This document shows, piece after piece, positions 16,298 to 24,116 of a stretch of DNA of 41,727 nucleotides. Origin of the DNA: Polyangia bacterium (GTDB lineage Bacteria; Myxococcota_A; Polyangia; Polyangiales; Sandaracinaceae); NCBI GenBank assembly GCA_030426845.1, contig JAUHXR010000041.1, positions 1 through 41,727 on the forward strand, in the 5' to 3' direction. Position numbers and translations under genes: made by a program. Below the pieces are notes generated by a model that made no database searches, was not told where the DNA came from, and was given only the letters and a program-made list of their open reading frames with translations. Within the stretch, counting starts at the first letter, position 1. Each line of letters starts with the position of its first letter.

Positions 16298-18253
16298 GTG
16301 AACCGGGTGCGACGACCCATGACACTGGCGGTCGCGCTCGCCCTCTCCCTGGTGGCCTGCGAAGAGCGCGGCCCGCGGTCCGAGGCGAACGTCGACTACG
16401 TCTGCGCGCTCGACGAGCCCGGGTGCGAGCCGGACGAGACGCCGGGCCACTGCCTCGCCATCGTCGCCACGGCGACCGAGGGTGGCGCGCGCCGGACGCT
16501 GCCGATCTTCGATCCCGACATCGAAGAGATGGACGCGCCGGACGGCGGCTTCGGAGAGATCCGCTTCCTCTTCGGAGAGGTCGCGGAGTTCGACATCCCC
16601 GCGGTCAGCCCGATGGCGCAGGTCGAGCTCGAGTTCCGCTACTACCAGGGCTTCAACGAGCGACCGACGTACGGTGCGATCCTCGGGGACGTCACCGCCC
16701 GGCTACAGGCGGGGGAGGCCCTGGAGGTCGTGATGTATCCCGTCGCCCGGTGGGCGCGGCCCGGGGTCACCGCCAGGCTCGGCGCGCCGGTGGCGCGGGC
16801 GTTCCATCAGGCGATCCCGCTGCCCTCCGGCGACGTGCTGATCGTCGGCGGCGTCCAGGGGCTCGGCCTCACCGCCCAGCCGGGCAACGGCGCGGCCGCG
16901 GTGGGCGAGGTCGAGCTCTACGACGAGTCCGCCCACACCTACGTCCGCGTCGTCACCGAGGGCGTCGAGACCGAGGCCTTCGTGCGCGCGCTCTCGAGCT
17001 ACCGCTACCTCGGCGTGGTCGACGGCGAGCACCGCATCCGGATGATCGGCGGAGTCACCACCGCCCCCGGCGACGACCTCCTCGACTTCGAGGCGGAGGG
17101 GCCGAGCACGATCGGCGGCGCGCCCGTGGTGCCCCACGCCGACGCGGTGCTCGCGCGGACGTTCGACCTGTTCCTCGACCTGTCCGATCCGACCCAGCCC
17201 ACGATCACCCACGCCGAGGACGTGACCGGGACGGAGCCCCTCGGGGTCAGCCTCGCGCTGTCAGACCCGGCGCCGGAGGTCAGCCCCAACCCGGACGTGA
17301 ACGACGCGAGCGGGCTCGCGATCCCGGAGCTGATCGGCGGCGCGACCCTCTCGGTCGGAGGCCGGGCCTACGGCCTGGGCCCGACCGCGGTGGCGGGCGA
17401 CGCGTTCGACCTCGCCCACGCGCGCCTCGGCGCGAGCCTCACCGCGCTCGCCGACGGCAGCGTCCTGGTGCTCGGCGGCAACCTGGGCCCCGGCGTGACT
17501 GACGTGACGGGCACCGCGGCCGAGGTGGTCGTCCCCGCCGACGCGACCAGCGCGCTCGCGACGTTCCTCGGCGCGCCCCAGGCGACCGGCTTCCACCGCG
17601 CGCTCCGGGTGGGCGACGACGTCGTCCTCGTGGTCGGCGGGTTCGACGTGGTGGTGGGCGGCGACGGGCAGGCCCGCGTCCTCGCCGACGTCCCGCCCGC
17701 GCCGATCCGGCTGCTCGAGGTGGGGCCTGGGCCCATGGTCACGGTGCTCGCGGACCTCCCGGCGGGCGACTACGCGTCTTCCGTGTTCCATACGCTCACG
17801 GACCTCGGCGACGGGCGCTATCTCGTGATCGGCGGCGGCACGCGCGGCGCGGGGGCGGGCGTGCCCTCGCGCCTCGTGGCGTCCGATCAGGTCGGGGTGA
17901 TCACCGGCGCGGGCTACGAGGCTGGGCCGGCGCCGCTCAACGTGGGGCGCTTCGGTCACACCACGACTCGCCTCCCGGGGCAGCGCGTGCTGGTGCACGG
18001 TGGCTTCTCGAGCAGCGAGGCCGGTGACGTCCTGAACCCGAGCGTCGCGCCGAGCCCCGAGCTCCTCTACCTCCCTGACCTGAGCCGCGCGGGCCTGCTC
18101 GAGGCGGGGCAGTGTGTCGGTCAGGCGGGCCTCCCCGACGCCGGCCCGCGCCAAGACGCCGGGCTGCCCGCCCGGCCGGACGCCGGGGTCGACGCCGGCC
18201 CGCCGATCCCCGACGCGGGGCCATCGGACGCGGGCGAGCCCGACGCCGGCTGA
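16298..18253 (+). CDS. Kelch-repeat lipoprotein
   Basis: 651 residues, GTG start giving a charged n-region (NRVRRP) and a lipobox LVAC with Cys21, so it is a lipoprotein. After an N-terminal domain (about 25-165), at least five kelch-type blades are visible. Each has a His/Arg strand followed by 'dG.vLvvGG': 'GDVLIVGGVQ', 'GSVLVLGGN', 'DDVVLVVGGF', 'GRYLVIGGG' and 'QRVLVHGGF'. They would form a beta-propeller. The C-terminus is a flexible DAG-rich linker ('PDAGVDAGPP...') typical of myxobacterial surface lipoproteins. The propeller probably binds protein or carbohydrate outside the cell. There are no enzymatic residues and no operon partner. Confidence 0.83.
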   Translation: MNRVRRPMTLAVALALSLVACEERGPRSEANVDYVCALDEPGCEPDETPGHCLAIVATATEGGARRTLPIFDPDIEEMDAPDGGFGEIRFLFGEVAEFDIPAVSPMAQVELEFRYYQGFNERPTYGAILGDVTARLQAGEALEVVMYPVARWARPGVTARLGAPVARAFHQAIPLPSGDVLIVGGVQGLGLTAQPGNGAAAVGEVELYDESAHTYVRVVTEGVETEAFVRALSSYRYLGVVDGEHRIRMIGGVTTAPGDDLLDFEAEGPSTIGGAPVVPHADAVLARTFDLFLDLSDPTQPTITHAEDVTGTEPLGVSLALSDPAPEVSPNPDVNDASGLAIPELIGGATLSVGGRAYGLGPTAVAGDAFDLAHARLGASLTALADGSVLVLGGNLGPGVTDVTGTAAEVVVPADATSALATFLGAPQATGFHRALRVGDDVVLVVGGFDVVVGGDGQARVLADVPPAPIRLLEVGPGPMVTVLADLPAGDYASSVFHTLTDLGDGRYLVIGGGTRGAGAGVPSRLVASDQVGVITGAGYEAGPAPLNVGRFGHTTTRLPGQRVLVHGGFSSSEAGDVLNPSVAPSPELLYLPDLSRAGLLEAGQCVGQAGLPDAGPRQDAGLPARPDAGVDAGPPIPDAGPSDAGEPDAG

Positions 18254-18328
18254 GCCGTCGGTCGTCGCTGTCCGCGCCGCGGAGCTGGATCCGCGCACCT
18301 CGCGTCACGCCGCGCGCCGGGGGAGCTG

Positions 18329-18357
18329 TTGACCCCGCTCGGCCGGGGTGCCAGATC
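18329..18357 (+). promoter_or_regulatory. Putative promoter of the thiolase gene
   Basis: TTGACC (18329-18334), a 17-bp spacer and CAGATC (18352-18357), which ends 6 nt before the ATG at 18364. The -35 is close to consensus and the -10 weak. The placement predicts a leaderless or nearly leaderless transcript. Confidence 0.45.
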
Positions 18358-18363
18358 GACCCC

Positions 18364-19542
18364 ATGAGCAAGCGTGAAGTGTTCATCGTCTCGGCCGCCC
18401 GCACCCCGATCGGGGCCTTCCAGGGCGCGCTGTCCACCGTCCCCGCTCCCGAGCTCGGCGCGGCCGCGATCGGCGCTGCGATCGAGCGCGCGGGGGTCGG
18501 CGTCGAGGACATCGACGAGACCTACATGGGGAACGTGCTGACCGCGGGCGTCGGTCAGGCCCCCGCGCGTCAGGCCGCCAAGTACGCGGGCGTACCGGAC
18601 GGCGTCCCCGCGACCACGGTCGGCAAGGTCTGTGGCTCGGGCCTGCAGTCGGTGATCCTCGCGACCAAGTCCATCCTGCTCGGCGACGCGGATGTCGCGC
18701 TGGCGGGCGGCATGGAGAACATGTCACTGGCGCCCTACCTGCTGCAGAAGGCCCGCGCCGGCTTCCGCATGGGTCACGGGACGGCCCACGACTCCATGAT
18801 CCTCGACGGCCTCTGGGACCCGTACAACGACCAGCACATGGGCAACTGCGGCGAGCTCTGCGCCCGCGAGATGAGCTTCAGCCGCGAGGCGCAGGACGAG
18901 TACGCGGTCGAGTCGTACAAGCGCGCCCTCGCCGCGCAGGAGGCCAACGAGTTCGCGGGCGAGCTCACCCCGGTCACGGTCAAGGGTCGCAAGGGCGACA
19001 CCGTGGTCGAGATCGACGAGCAGCCGGGCAAGGCGCGGCTCGACAAGATGGCCAGCCTCCGCCCCGCCTTCGACAAGGAAGGCACGATCACGGCCGCGAA
19101 CGCGTCGCCGATCAACGACGGAGCCTCCGCGCTCGTGCTCGCCGACGCCTCGGTGGTCCAGGCCAAGGGCCTGACCCCGCTCGCGAAGGTGGTGGCCTAC
19201 GGAGGCCACGCGCAGGCGCCCGAGTGGTTCACCACCGCGCCGGTCGGGGCCATCCAGACCACCCTCGCGCGCGCCGGCCTCAAGGCGAGCGACATCGATC
19301 TGTGGGAGGTCAACGAGGCCTTCGCGGTCGTCGCGCTCGCGGCGATGAAGGAGATCGGCATCGAGCGGTCGCAGATCAACGTCCGCGGCGGCGCGGTCGC
19401 GCTCGGCCACCCCATCGGCTGCTCGGGCGCCCGGATCCTCACCACGCTCGTCCACGCGATGAAGGACCGGGGCGCCAAGCGCGGCCTCGCCACCCTCTGC
19501 ATCGGCGGCGGCGAGGCGGTCGCGGTCATCGTCGAGCGCTGA
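18364..19542 (+). CDS. atoB: Acetyl-CoA acetyltransferase (thiolase)
   Basis: 392 residues, the normal length for biosynthetic-type thiolases. It condenses two acetyl-CoA to acetoacetyl-CoA or performs the reverse cleavage, in the cytoplasm. The acyl-accepting Cys90 lies in 'GKVCGSGLQSV', the catalytic His349 in 'GHPIGCSG' and the second catalytic Cys379 in 'CIGGGEA'. 'NEAFAVV' (317-323) is also present. All active-site residues are intact. Together with hbd and crt 3-5 kb downstream it covers the first three steps from acetyl-CoA to crotonyl-CoA, or the reverse in beta-oxidation. The gene is separated from hbd by two unrelated genes. Symbol by function; phaA or thlA would be equally acceptable. 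Confidence 0.95.
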   Translation: MSKREVFIVSAARTPIGAFQGALSTVPAPELGAAAIGAAIERAGVGVEDIDETYMGNVLTAGVGQAPARQAAKYAGVPDGVPATTVGKVCGSGLQSVILATKSILLGDADVALAGGMENMSLAPYLLQKARAGFRMGHGTAHDSMILDGLWDPYNDQHMGNCGELCAREMSFSREAQDEYAVESYKRALAAQEANEFAGELTPVTVKGRKGDTVVEIDEQPGKARLDKMASLRPAFDKEGTITAANASPINDGASALVLADASVVQAKGLTPLAKVVAYGGHAQAPEWFTTAPVGAIQTTLARAGLKASDIDLWEVNEAFAVVALAAMKEIGIERSQINVRGGAVALGHPIGCSGARILTTLVHAMKDRGAKRGLATLCIGGGEAVAVIVER

Positions 19543-19568
19543 ACGAGCCCGGCGGCCGTTGAGCGAGG

Positions 19569-19594
19569 GCGCCCCCCCAGCCGGGGGAGGGTGC
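19569..19594 (+). terminator. Possible terminator hairpin after the thiolase gene
   Basis: GC-rich imperfect stem (gcgccccccc with gggagggtgc, about nine pairs, one mismatch, six-base loop) in the gap between 19542 and 19640. No T-run follows, so the assignment is tentative. Confidence 0.35.
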
Positions 19595-19626
19595 ATCTCG
19601 TGAGCGCCCGCCGACGCGCCGGCTGC

Positions 19627-19632
19627 TACTCT
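19627..19632 (+). promoter_or_regulatory. Putative leaderless -10 element (TACTCT)
   Basis: TACTCT ends 7 nt before the ATG at 19640. There is no Shine-Dalgarno. Confidence 0.45.
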
Positions 19633-19639
19633 CCGCCGA

Positions 19640-21490
19640 ATGGAGCTCACCGCCGCCGTCGCGCCCGCGGAGGTACGCGCGCTCGAGGAGGTCGGCCGCG
19701 GGGACGTCGCGCAGCTCGGGGGCGAGGCGGAGGACCTCGAGATCCTCCGCGCGCTCGGTGTGCCCGTCGCGAGCGGCTGGGTCGCTCCGGTCACCGTCGA
19801 GCCGGCGCGCCTCGCCGAGGTGCTCGGGCCCGCGCTGCTCCAGCCGGTGACCCCGCCGCGCGCGAGCCTGCCGCCCCTCGGCGACGCGCCCCGGGTGCGG
19901 CTGCGGCCCTGGTTCAAGACCCTCGCGCACCAGCAGCGCAGCCGCGCGCACTTCCCGCCGGGCGACGTGACGGAGCCGGCCGGGCTCGCGGCCGCGATCG
20001 AGGGCTTCGCGCGCGAGGCGCGGGGACCGGGCGGCGCCGGGACGAGCCCCGGGTCGATCTGGATCCGCGCGCTCCTCTGCGAGGCGCCGATCGGCGGGCT
20101 CGCCTCGAGCGTCGGCCGCGACGACGGAGATCCGGCCTTCGTGACGGTCCGCCTCCCCGAGCACCCCGCGTGGCGCATCGAGCGCAAGTCGATGCGCATC
20201 GTCGAGGCGGGGGACGCGGTGCTCCAGCCGCCGGTGGTCGAGCGGGTCGCCGACCTCGTCGATCGGGCCCAGCTCGCGCTCGGCTGGCCGGTCGAGCTCG
20301 AGTGGGTGGTCAGCCGCGGCCGCCCGGCCGTCGCGCGCGTCCGGCCCATCACGCCGACCTGGCGGTTCACCGACGACTCCTTCCGGCTCGTGGAGGTGCT
20401 CTGGCACGACGAGGGCCCGATGGCCCCGCTCTCGGTGGACGCGCTCGACAAGGCGCTCCGCGAGGACGGCGACCCCGTGGATCAGCCGCGCGTGGTGCGG
20501 ACCTTCGCGCGGCCCTACCGCCGGGTGGAGGCGGGGCGCGGCCGCCACGGCGAGCGGCGCCAGGGCTTCCTCGCCGCGGCCGCGCGAGCCGCGCGCGTGC
20601 TCGGCGACGCGGCCCGCCCCATCGCGGCCGCGCGCGCCTTCGCCCGGACCCTGGACGACCGGCTCCGCTCGTTCGACGGCGACGCGCTCGAGCGCATGGA
20701 GGATCCGGAGCTGGCCAAGTCGCTGCGCGAGCGTCAGCAGCTCGTCATCGAGGCCTACGAGCTGCTCGACCGCGGGCGCCAGGCGACGGCCGCGGTGCTC
20801 GGCGCCATCGAGGCGGCGCTCGGGACGGTGCCCCGCGACTGCGTGGTCGGCCTCGCCGCGATCCGCCGGACCCGGACGCGCCGCCGGCTCGACGAGCGGC
20901 TCGCGGCGGCCGCCGCGAAGCTCGGCGAGCTCCCCGAGCAGCTCGATCCGCCGCCCCCGGCGCTGCGGCAGAGCTTCGCCGAGCTGCGCCGCGAGCTCGC
21001 CCAGAAGCGCCCGCTCGGCCTCGACGTCCTCCCCGACGCCTATGGCGCGAGCGACACGAGCCTCGTGGCCGGGATGCGCGCGGCGGTCGACGGTCGCGCG
21101 GAGCGAGCCGAGCGCGAGCAGCGGGGGGCGGTCCGGCGGCTGATGGCGACGGCGCGCTCGCGCCCGCTGGGTCGCGGCCGCGGGGCCCTCGCGCGGAGCC
21201 TCACGCTCACGATCGAGCGCCTCGCCGACGCCAAAGGCCAGGTCGCCGAGGGCCTGGCGGACGCGAACCTCCGGCTCCGGGCGGTCGCCCTGGTGATCGG
21301 CCGTCGCCTCGTCGACCAGGGGATCCTCGACGAGCCCGAGGACGCCCTCTACCTCCACGTCGCCGAGCTGACCGACGCGCTCGCGGGCGAGCCGGGGGCC
21401 TACACCGCCCGGGTCCGGCTGCGGCGCGAGCAGGACGACCGGTGGCGGCGGTTCAAGCCGCCCACCCGGCTGCCCGCGCGTCGCGGCTGA
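19640..21490 (+). CDS. PEP-utilising-enzyme-like protein lacking the phosphohistidine domain
   Basis: 616 residues. Residues about 25-260 resemble a reduced PPDK/PEP-synthase ATP-grasp region, ending in 'VELEWVVSRGRPAVARVRPIT', given here in part as 'GRPAVARVRPIT'; the family shows 'QARPIT'. The remaining part is helical, and its end 'ANLRLRAVALVIGRRLVDQG...EPEDALYLHVAEL' is the hallmark of the middle domain of PEP synthase-like and rifampicin-phosphotransferase-like proteins. The C-terminal swivelling domain with the phosphohistidine (usual 'TSHAAI' motif) is absent: the protein stops at 'RRFKPPTRLPARRG'. The ATP site also looks truncated. It may be a non-catalytic relative or use another phosphotransfer partner. 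The start is supported by TACTCT seven bases upstream. Confidence 0.72.
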   Translation: MELTAAVAPAEVRALEEVGRGDVAQLGGEAEDLEILRALGVPVASGWVAPVTVEPARLAEVLGPALLQPVTPPRASLPPLGDAPRVRLRPWFKTLAHQQRSRAHFPPGDVTEPAGLAAAIEGFAREARGPGGAGTSPGSIWIRALLCEAPIGGLASSVGRDDGDPAFVTVRLPEHPAWRIERKSMRIVEAGDAVLQPPVVERVADLVDRAQLALGWPVELEWVVSRGRPAVARVRPITPTWRFTDDSFRLVEVLWHDEGPMAPLSVDALDKALREDGDPVDQPRVVRTFARPYRRVEAGRGRHGERRQGFLAAAARAARVLGDAARPIAAARAFARTLDDRLRSFDGDALERMEDPELAKSLRERQQLVIEAYELLDRGRQATAAVLGAIEAALGTVPRDCVVGLAAIRRTRTRRRLDERLAAAAAKLGELPEQLDPPPPALRQSFAELRRELAQKRPLGLDVLPDAYGASDTSLVAGMRAAVDGRAERAEREQRGAVRRLMATARSRPLGRGRGALARSLTLTIERLADAKGQVAEGLADANLRLRAVALVIGRRLVDQGILDEPEDALYLHVAELTDALAGEPGAYTARVRLRREQDDRWRRFKPPTRLPARRG

Positions 21491-21506
21491 CGCACGGCGG
21501 TGAATG

Positions 21507-21568
21507 GTGCTCGACCGTGAATCGTCGTTCGCATCGAGGCCGCGAGGCGTGAACGGACCGTCGAGCAC
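21507..21568. repeat. 9-bp inverted repeat in an intergenic region
   Basis: GTGCTCGAC (21507-21515) and GTCGAGCAC (21560-21568) are perfect inverted copies separated by 44 bases, between the gene ending at 21490 and the lipoprotein at 21690. This could be an operator or a long hairpin; unassigned. Confidence 0.4.
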
Positions 21569-21650
21569 GCCAGGTCTGCGCCACGTCACCACATCACCAC
21601 ACAAGGGATCCCGCCTGGCCCGCGGGTTGCTAAAGCTGGCTTGACTTCAC

Positions 21651-21672
21651 GCGGACCCCGGGGAAGGTCCGC
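21651..21672 (+). promoter_or_regulatory. 5'-leader hairpin upstream of lipoprotein gene
   Basis: GCGGACC and GGTCCGC form a perfect 7-bp stem with an 8-base loop, ending 17 bases before the ATG at 21690. A TTGACT lies at 21641. It could be an operator or a leader structure. Confidence 0.35.
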
Positions 21673-21689
21673 TCAACTTGGGGAATCTG

Positions 21690-22361
21690 ATGAACGCCAA
21701 CTCTCGCCTCGGTCTCTTCGTCGTCGTAGCCGCGCTCGCGGGCTGCTCCAGCACGCACTACGTGGAGATCCGTCACCCGCTCCAGGTCGGCCAGGTCGAC
21801 CCGAACTCCGTGCCGTTCGAGGCCCGCACCGAGGAGTCGGCCCGCGGCTTGCCGACGGGCTCGCTCGTCGACGAGGCGTCGCTCACCGAGGTCACGCCCG
21901 AGCGCGTCTGCGCGCGCATCACGATGTGGTCGCTCGACGAGGTCGACCCGGGCCGTGGCGACTACAACTCCTTCCGCATCGCGATGCTCAACGACCAGGA
22001 CGGCGTCGAGGTGGACCAGGCCACGGTGCAGATGGAGCAGCCCATGACCCAGCAGTTCCAGGGCCACATCGCCCGCCGGGAGCCGGTCGGCTGGCGCAAC
22101 GTCTGCGCAGGGACCCGCAACGGGCGTTGCGTTCGCTACCGCCGCGAGCGGGTCTACCGCACGGTCTACTACCCGCACATCTGGCAGGTCACCAACCACC
22201 CGGCGACCGTCTGCTTCGCCAACGGCGGGTTCATCACCCCCGCGACCACGCGGGCCGCGATCGAGGTCGACCGCCGCGGCCCGGGCCGGATGATCTTCGA
22301 GTGGCAGTTCCAGTCCGCCGTCCAGGGCGGCCCGCCCCCGCAGCAGCAGGCGGCGAACTGA
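21690..22361 (+). CDS. Hypothetical lipoprotein
   Basis: 223 residues, ATG start. The signal peptide has a lipobox LAGC (Cys19), so it should be anchored in the outer or inner membrane. The mature part has no named domain. It carries three Cys in the middle and C-terminal parts ('WRNVCAG...GRCVRYRRERV...ATVCFANGG'), several Tyr/Arg-rich strands, and a Gln/Pro-rich end. The start follows a short hairpin leader, and a strong terminator-like hairpin lies downstream, so it is probably transcribed alone. The function is unknown. Confidence 0.75.
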   Translation: MNANSRLGLFVVVAALAGCSSTHYVEIRHPLQVGQVDPNSVPFEARTEESARGLPTGSLVDEASLTEVTPERVCARITMWSLDEVDPGRGDYNSFRIAMLNDQDGVEVDQATVQMEQPMTQQFQGHIARREPVGWRNVCAGTRNGRCVRYRRERVYRTVYYPHIWQVTNHPATVCFANGGFITPATTRAAIEVDRRGPGRMIFEWQFQSAVQGGPPPQQQAAN

Positions 22362-22392
22362 GCCCGAGCCCCGCTCCCTGACGCGTCCAACC

Positions 22393-22423
22393 GCCGCCGC
22401 GCGCCCCCGGGCGTCGCGGCGGC
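22393..22423 (+). terminator. Strong intergenic hairpin (likely terminator)
   Basis: GCCGCCGCG (22393-22401) pairs perfectly with CGCGGCGGC (22415-22423). The inner CGCC/GGCG pairing and one bulged T give about 13 pairs. It is followed by TTGACGTT. It separates the lipoprotein gene from hbd. Confidence 0.6.
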
Positions 22424-22451
22424 TTGACGTTCGGCGTCGCGCGCTGATAGG
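22424..22451 (+). promoter_or_regulatory. Putative promoter of hbd-crt
   Basis: TTGACG (22424-22429), 16-bp spacer, GATAGG (22446-22451), followed by a GAGGAGG ribosome site and the ATG at 22479. The -35 is good and the -10 weak. Confidence 0.4.
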
Positions 22452-22478
22452 CCCACGGCCCCCACGCGAGGAGGAGCC

Positions 22479-23339
22479 ATGGCGGAGATTCAGGAGATCG
22501 GAGTGATCGGCGCGGGCCAGATGGGCCGCGGGATCGCGCAGGTCGCGGCGCAGGTCGGGATCGACGTGCGGCTGCTCGACGTCGACGAGGCCACGGCCGA
22601 GAACGGCGTGGAGCAGATCGCCAAGTCGCTCTCGCGCCTCGTCCAGAAGGAGAAGCTCACCGCCGACGAGCGCGCCGCGATCCTCAAGCGCATCCGCCCC
22701 TCCGGCGACTACGGGTCGCTCGCGAGCGCGGGCCTGGTGGTCGAGGCCGCGACCGAGAAGATCGACATCAAGACGAAGATCTTTCGCATGGCCGACGAGG
22801 CGATCGCCGACGGCGCGATCCTGGCGACCAACACGTCCTCGATCAGCATCACCAAGCTCGCGGCCGTCTCCTCGCGGCCGGAGCGCGTGGTCGGCATGCA
22901 CTTCATGAACCCGGTGCCGGTGATGAAGCTCGTCGAGCTCATCCGCGCGCTGCAGACCGACGACGCGACCTACGAGGCGACGCGCGCGCTCGCGGTGCGC
23001 ATGGGCAAGACGGTCATCACGTCGAAGGACCGCCCGGGCTTCATCGTGAACCGGATGCTCATCCCGTTCCTCAACGAGGCGTGCTTCGCGCTGCAGGAGG
23101 GGATCGGCTCGCCCGAAGACATCGACGAGGGCGCCAAGCTCGGGCTCAACCACCCGCTCGGCCCGCTCGCGCTCGCCGATCTGATCGGCCTCGACACCTG
23201 CCTCTTCATCGCCGAGGTGCTCCACTCCGAGCTCGGCGAGGACAAGTACCGGCCGGCCCCGATCCTGCGCAACCACGTCGCCGCCGGCTGGCTCGGCCGC
23301 AAGACCGGCCGCGGCTTCTACGACTACGGGGCGAAGTGA
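22479..23339 (+). CDS. hbd: 3-hydroxybutyryl-CoA dehydrogenase
   Basis: 286 residues, the usual single-domain bacterial length. It interconverts acetoacetyl-CoA and 3-hydroxybutyryl-CoA with NAD(P)H in the cytoplasm. The Rossmann motif GAGQMG is at 11-16. The active-site block 'GMHFMNPVPVMKLVE' holds His141 and Glu153, which form the catalytic dyad. Ser120 and Asn144 complete the substrate site, and 'RPGFIVNRML' starts the helical domain. 'GRKTGRGFYDY' closes the protein as in the family. The start is set by GAGGAGG seven bases upstream. The stop overlaps the crt start (TGATG), so the two enzymes for consecutive steps are translated together. Confidence 0.96.
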   Translation: MAEIQEIGVIGAGQMGRGIAQVAAQVGIDVRLLDVDEATAENGVEQIAKSLSRLVQKEKLTADERAAILKRIRPSGDYGSLASAGLVVEAATEKIDIKTKIFRMADEAIADGAILATNTSSISITKLAAVSSRPERVVGMHFMNPVPVMKLVELIRALQTDDATYEATRALAVRMGKTVITSKDRPGFIVNRMLIPFLNEACFALQEGIGSPEDIDEGAKLGLNHPLGPLALADLIGLDTCLFIAEVLHSELGEDKYRPAPILRNHVAAGWLGRKTGRGFYDYGAK

Positions 23340-24115
23340 TGAGCGATCTCGTGCTCTTCGAGGTCGACGGCCCGATCGCGACCCTCACGATCAACCGCCC
23401 CGACAAGTACAACGCGCTCAACGTCGCGGTCCTCGACGCGCTCCACGAGGCGGTGGCGCGCCTGGCGCGCGAGGAGGGGGTGCGCTGCGCGATCCTCACC
23501 GGCGCGGGCAAGGCCTTCGTCGCGGGCGCGGACATCGGCGAGATGCGAGGGTTCGGGGAGGAGGAGGCGCACGCGTTCTCCGCGCGCGGCCACGAGGTGC
23601 TCGCGGGGCTCGAGGCGCTCCACGTGCCCGTCATCGCGGCGGTGAACGGCTTCGCGCTGGGCGGGGGCTGCGAGCTCGCCCTCGCGTGCGACTTCATCCA
23701 CGCGTCGTCGCGCGCCAAGTTCGGCCAGCCCGAGGTCAAGCTCGGGGTGATCCCGGGCTTCGGCGGGACGAGCCGCCTCGCCCGGCGCGTCGGCGTCGCG
23801 CGGGCGCGCGAGCTGGTCTACTCGGGCGCGATGATCTCGGCCGAGGAAGCCGCCCGCTTCGGCCTGGTCAACCAGGTGCACGAGCCGGACGCCCTGATGG
23901 ACGGCGTGCGTGCCCTCGCGGGCCAGATCGCGCAGATGGGGCCCTACGCGGTCGGGGTGGCCAAGAAGGTCCTCCTCGAGGGCGAGGAGCGGCCGCTGGC
24001 CGAGGCCAACGGGATCGAGACCGCCGGCTTCGCGTCCTGCTTCGCGACCGACGACCAGCAGGAGGGCATGACCGCCTTCCTCGAGAAGCGCGACGCGGCC
24101 TTCACCGGGCGCTGA
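23339..24115 (+). CDS. crt: Enoyl-CoA hydratase (crotonase)
   Basis: 258 residues, the normal crotonase length. It hydrates crotonyl-CoA to 3-hydroxybutyryl-CoA or performs the reverse dehydration. The oxyanion-hole segments are 'FVAGADI' (60-66) and 'ALGGGCELALACD' (106-118). Catalytic acids Glu112 and Glu132 ('GQPEVKLG') are both present, as in true hydratases rather than isomerases. 'PGFGGTSRLAR' follows as expected. The gene overlaps hbd by one base. No acyl-CoA dehydrogenase or ETF gene follows; the next gene is convergent. The pair therefore forms a minimal C4 acyl-CoA unit with the thiolase at 18364. Confidence 0.96.
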   Translation: MSDLVLFEVDGPIATLTINRPDKYNALNVAVLDALHEAVARLAREEGVRCAILTGAGKAFVAGADIGEMRGFGEEEAHAFSARGHEVLAGLEALHVPVIAAVNGFALGGGCELALACDFIHASSRAKFGQPEVKLGVIPGFGGTSRLARRVGVARARELVYSGAMISAEEAARFGLVNQVHEPDALMDGVRALAGQIAQMGPYAVGVAKKVLLEGEERPLAEANGIETAGFASCFATDDQQEGMTAFLEKRDAAFTGR

Positions 24116-24116
24116 A

